Below are positions 6,837 to 8,677 of a DNA stretch of 8,677 nucleotides, piece by piece. Under the pieces are notes generated by a model. That model did not search any database and was not told the origin of the DNA. It saw only the letters and a list, made by a program, of their open reading frames with translations. Position 1 is the first letter of the stretch, and every line of letters starts with the position of its first letter. A program made the translations under genes and the position numbers. The DNA is taken from the NCBI GenBank assembly GCA_002470565.1, contig DKMQ01000078.1, forward strand, positions 1 through 8,677, written 5' to 3'. The DNA is from Oceanospirillaceae bacterium UBA7410. Lineage in GTDB: Bacteria > Pseudomonadota > Gammaproteobacteria > Pseudomonadales > Balneatricaceae.

Positions 6837-6932
6837 CTGCAAGAAAAATGTTGCCATCCTAAAAGGAAAGGCAGTTTACTGGTTTTGTAGGCCGTCATAG
6901 AATTAATAGTTAATCCAAAAGGTAGAACAAAA

Positions 6933-7499
6933 ATGCAATTAAAAAAATATATTACTCAAACTGTGTTTGCATCTGTTATTACGCTGGCAGCGGCACAAGC
7001 AGTTGCCGGTGGACATGGGGTTATGGTTGGTAGTGCTGAGATGGTTCCATCAAAAACTATCGTTGAGAATGCATCTGCCTCAGACGATCTTGCTGTTTTG
7101 GTTGCGGCAGTTACGGCGGCAGGTTTGGCAGACACCCTACAAAGTGATGGGCCATTTACGGTTTTAGCACCCACTAATGCAGCCTTTGCTAAATTTCCTG
7201 CAGGTACTGTTGATACATTATTAAAGCCCGAAAATATTGAGGTACTTAAGACAATACTAACTTGTCACGTGGTTGCAGCAAAAGCGATGGCCGCAGACGT
7301 TATCAAAATGGCAGTTGATAATGGAGGTATGGCTGAAGTAGGGACTGTTGGTGGGTGTATGCTGACAGCAAAGTACGATAACCAAAAGGTGACATTCACT
7401 GACGAAAATGGCAATGTGGCTACTGTCACTATTGCTGACGCACCTCAGAAGAATGGTGTAATACATGTAATTGATACGGTTTTGCGACCTAAAGGATAG
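6933..7499 (+). CDS. Secreted FAS1 (fasciclin) domain protein
   Basis: This 188-residue exported protein has a single FAS1 domain, a fold used for adhesion and matrix contacts. Its function in bacteria is mostly undefined. The signal peptide spans about residues 1-25 with cleavage after AQAVA. The domain (about 40-187) shows the H1 motif DGPFTVLAPTNAAFAKFP (72-89) and the C-terminal H2 motif NGVIHVIDTVLRP (174-186). At the usual Tyr-His position the sequence is TCHVV, so Cys111 replaces Tyr. A second cysteine, Cys142 (VGGCMLTAKY), could form a periplasmic disulfide with it. The ribosome site is weak (AAGG at 6919-6922, ten bases before the ATG). No operon partner lies on the same strand, so it is probably transcribed alone from the region at 6800-6840. 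Its link to the respiratory module is unproven. Confidence 0.92.
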   Translation: MQLKKYITQTVFASVITLAAAQAVAGGHGVMVGSAEMVPSKTIVENASASDDLAVLVAAVTAAGLADTLQSDGPFTVLAPTNAAFAKFPAGTVDTLLKPENIEVLKTILTCHVVAAKAMAADVIKMAVDNGGMAEVGTVGGCMLTAKYDNQKVTFTDENGNVATVTIADAPQKNGVIHVIDTVLRPKG

Positions 7500-7528
7500 T
7501 TAAAACAACAGCTTAAAGGCTGCTTACT

Positions 7529-7555
7529 CTCACAGGGCCACTAGGCCCGTGTGAG
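7529..7555. terminator. Hairpin between convergent FAS1 and Sel1 genes
   Basis: CTCACA (7529-7534) pairs with TGTGAG (7550-7555), and GGGCC (7535-7539) with GGCCC (7544-7548), giving an 11-bp stem with one bulged G and an ACTA loop. A smaller CAGC/GCTG stem lies at 7509-7522. The T-run is poor on both strands. Position suggests it limits read-through in both directions. Confidence 0.65.
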
Positions 7556-7588
7556 GTGTGTTTAGGTTAGTTTGTTGATATAGGTGTT

Positions 7589-8293
7589 CTAGCAATCCGT
7601 ATAGTTGCTTTCTAAGCATAGGCTAGACATGGCCTGTGCTTTGGATACATCAGCTGGGGTCATTTCTTTAACGACGCTACTTTTATTAATATCCCCAACC
7701 TGGTTGCCGTTAAAACTAGCTATGGAGAACCACATATAAGCACGTTGATTATCTTTGAGAACGCCTTCGCCACTTCGATACTGACTGCCCAAACTACTTT
7801 GAGCACGGGCATCTCCTTGCTTAGCAGCTAAGGTGTACCACTTTGCTGAAGTTGTATCGTTCTCCAATACACCTTTACCATAGCTGTACATACACCCAAG
7901 TCTCTTTTGGGCTAGATCATTTCCCTGCTTAGCAGCTTTCTTATACCACTCCACTGCAGTTTTGTCGTTCTCTGGCACCCCTTCGCCATTGTCGTACATA
8001 ACCCCAAGATTATATTGAGAATCAGCGTAACCTTGCTCAGCAGCTAAGGTGTACCACTTTACCGCACTCTTAATATCCTTAATAGCATCATTGCCATTAC
8101 CGAGAATAACTCCAAGAGTATGTTGAGTATAAACATCTCCCTGCTCGGCTAAAGGGATCCACTCTGATAATGTGGTCTTATAATCACCTGCATTGAATGC
8201 ATCAAGACCTTTGCTGAAATCAGCAGCACTAGCTCCGCCACAAGCCAATACAAGCGAGAGCGTTAGACCTGTAATTAGCTTTTTGATACTCAT
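7589..8293 (-). CDS. Exported Sel1-repeat (TPR-like) protein
   Basis: This protein of 234 residues has an N-terminal export signal followed by about four Sel1-like repeats of some 36 residues. The units are seen in the recurring pattern of Leu-Gly, Tyr/Gly-rich turn and WY-x-x-AA-x-QG (for example KWYTLAAEQG, EWYKKAAKQG, KWYTLAAKQG, MWFSIAS). Such solenoids act as protein-interaction scaffolds, often in envelope stress or regulation; the partner here is unknown. The signal is ambiguous: VLAC with Cys18 resembles a lipobox, while ASA-AD at 21-25 suits signal peptidase I. A C-terminal part (about 200-234) lies outside the repeats and holds two cysteines (SLCLESNYTDC). The start at 8293 is chosen because AAGGGA precedes it closely; an in-frame ATG at 8344 would place 17 extra residues before the signal. 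It is not in an operon. Confidence 0.88.
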   Translation of the reverse strand: MSIKKLITGLTLSLVLACGGASAADFSKGLDAFNAGDYKTTLSEWIPLAEQGDVYTQHTLGVILGNGNDAIKDIKSAVKWYTLAAEQGYADSQYNLGVMYDNGEGVPENDKTAVEWYKKAAKQGNDLAQKRLGCMYSYGKGVLENDTTSAKWYTLAAKQGDARAQSSLGSQYRSGEGVLKDNQRAYMWFSIASFNGNQVGDINKSSVVKEMTPADVSKAQAMSSLCLESNYTDC

Positions 8294-8429
8294 GTTTCGT
8301 CCCTTAACAATCCGTGTAGCTATTATTAAAACAATAGTCCGCATAGCTTTAATTACAGTAAATCGTATTACCTATTGCCCTACAGTTTGTTCGGTCTGAC
8401 CTATAGAAAGTGTTTCCTATTTGCCTGTA

Positions 8430-8448
8430 ACTGGTACCACGCATATTG
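8430..8448 (+). repeat. Terminator-associated block, copy 2
   Basis: ACTGGTACCACGCATATTG is the second copy of the block at 6379-6397, with one substitution. It again immediately precedes a plus-strand hairpin and a T-run followed by ATGCCTG. Confidence 0.8.
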
Positions 8449-8454
8449 GTAATT

Positions 8455-8486
8455 AAATCAACGACCTTACGGAAGTTGATTTTTTT
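8455..8486 (+). terminator. Rho-independent terminator (plus strand)
   Basis: AAATCAAC (8455-8462) pairs with GTTGATTT (8475-8482) around a 12-nt loop, and the T-run extends to 8486. It faces rightward, but the nearest upstream gene (Sel1) runs leftward. Any RNA it terminates would begin between about 8294 and 8430 or be antisense to the Sel1 gene. Confidence 0.72.
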
Positions 8487-8502
8487 ATGCCTGCTACAAA
8501 GC

Positions 8503-8546
8503 TAAAAAAGCGAAAACTGATCAAAAACCTTAATCCTCTTTGATCA
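8503..8546 (-). terminator. Terminator of the wzz-like gene, stop codon in the loop
   Basis: TGATCAAA (8518-8525) and TTTGATCA (8539-8546) form a perfect 8-bp inverted repeat. Read leftward the stem is followed by a T-rich tract (8503-8517). The 13-nt loop contains the TAA of the chain-length determinant gene, so the last codons lie inside the stem. Confidence 0.6.
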
Positions 8547-8677
8547 AAATATTACGCATCAACAGCACCAGCACGCCCAACATGCCTCCCAACAAACCCG
8601 CCAAGATCAGCACCAGTAAAGTTTTAGTTTTAGTTTTGTACTCAAGCGCGCTTATGTCATAGATTGCCGCTGTAAAT
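8530..8677 (-). CDS. Wzz-type polysaccharide chain-length determinant, C-terminal fragment
   Basis: Only the last 48 codons are in the window; the gene continues past the right edge. The fragment ends a protein whose basic stretch (EYKTKTKT) leads into a hydrophobic helix, LLVLILAGLLGGMLGVLVLL, and a short charged cytoplasmic tail, MRNILIKED. The Leu-Leu-Gly-Gly-Met-x-Gly core and the following Arg-Asn are typical of the second transmembrane segment of Wzz/PCP inner-membrane proteins. These set O-antigen or other surface polysaccharide length. The neighbouring polysaccharide locus would lie to the right. Which polysaccharide it serves cannot be told from this piece. Confidence 0.78.
   Translation of the reverse strand, partial: FTAAIYDISALEYKTKTKTLLVLILAGLLGGMLGVLVLLMRNILIKED

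Larger units (their letters stand above)
5423..6932. other. 1.5-kb stretch without a credible protein gene
   Basis: All longer reading frames here lack a ribosome site and any family resemblance. What can be seen is a series of stem-loops: 5563-5600 (AGACAC/GTGTCT enclosing AAAGAG/CTCTTT), 5707-5750 (CCACAGAT/ATCTGTGG), 5886-5915 (GAGGCT/AGCCTC inside CCCT/AGGG) and 6048-6072 (CTCAGGA/TCCTGAG). A possible longer-range pair is GGGGTT (5979-5984) with AACCCC (6039-6044). The plus-strand terminator at 6398-6434 follows. Between 6442 and 6720 nothing is recognised apart from a 12-bp tandem repeat at 6451-6474. The stretch 6720-6932 holds the presumed regulatory region of the FAS1 gene. An untranslated plus-strand RNA ending near 6434 is possible; decayed sequence is the main alternative. 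Confidence 0.5.

Overview
The window reads as chromosome of a moderately AT-rich proteobacterium, most likely a gammaproteobacterium. The grounds are a short-Q-loop cytochrome bd oxidase, a four-helix cytochrome b561, a secreted FAS1 protein, a Sel1-repeat protein and the end of a Wzz-type chain-length determinant. The species cannot be named from the sequence. No transposase, integrase, CRISPR array, tRNA or rRNA gene was found.

Positions 1-5421 form a compact respiratory module. Rightward genes encode a type II sulfide:quinone oxidoreductase (143-1372) and the two subunits of a cyanide-insensitive-type cytochrome bd quinol oxidase, cydA (1478-2863) and cydB (2856-3854). Facing them on the minus strand are a monohaem c-type cytochrome (4918-5322) and a cytochrome b561 (4205-4747). 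The expected chemistry is sulfide oxidation into the quinone pool, with reoxidation by a bd oxidase. The b561/cytochrome c pair could exchange electrons between quinol and a periplasmic acceptor or donor. The outer ends of the module carry the same sequence in opposite orientation (2-44 and 5368-5421). Each copy contains a perfect 14-bp palindrome, TTAGATATATCTAA, at the promoter of the inward-reading operon. The two convergent operons are therefore probably one regulon under one DNA-binding protein, whose gene is not in the window.

Positions 3855-4204, between the convergent ends, hold only nested inverted repeats. Positions 5423-6932 (about 1.5 kb) hold no credible protein gene. They contain a series of stem-loops and a plus-strand intrinsic terminator at 6398-6434, so an untranslated RNA is possible. 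The flanks of that terminator recur around another plus-strand terminator at 8455-8486, although the two hairpins differ in sequence.

Positions 6933-7499 encode an exported FAS1-domain protein. It is convergent with an exported Sel1-repeat protein (7589-8293, minus), with a strong hairpin between them. The right edge (8530-8677, minus) is the C-terminus of a Wzz-like polysaccharide chain-length determinant, with its own terminator wrapped round the stop codon.
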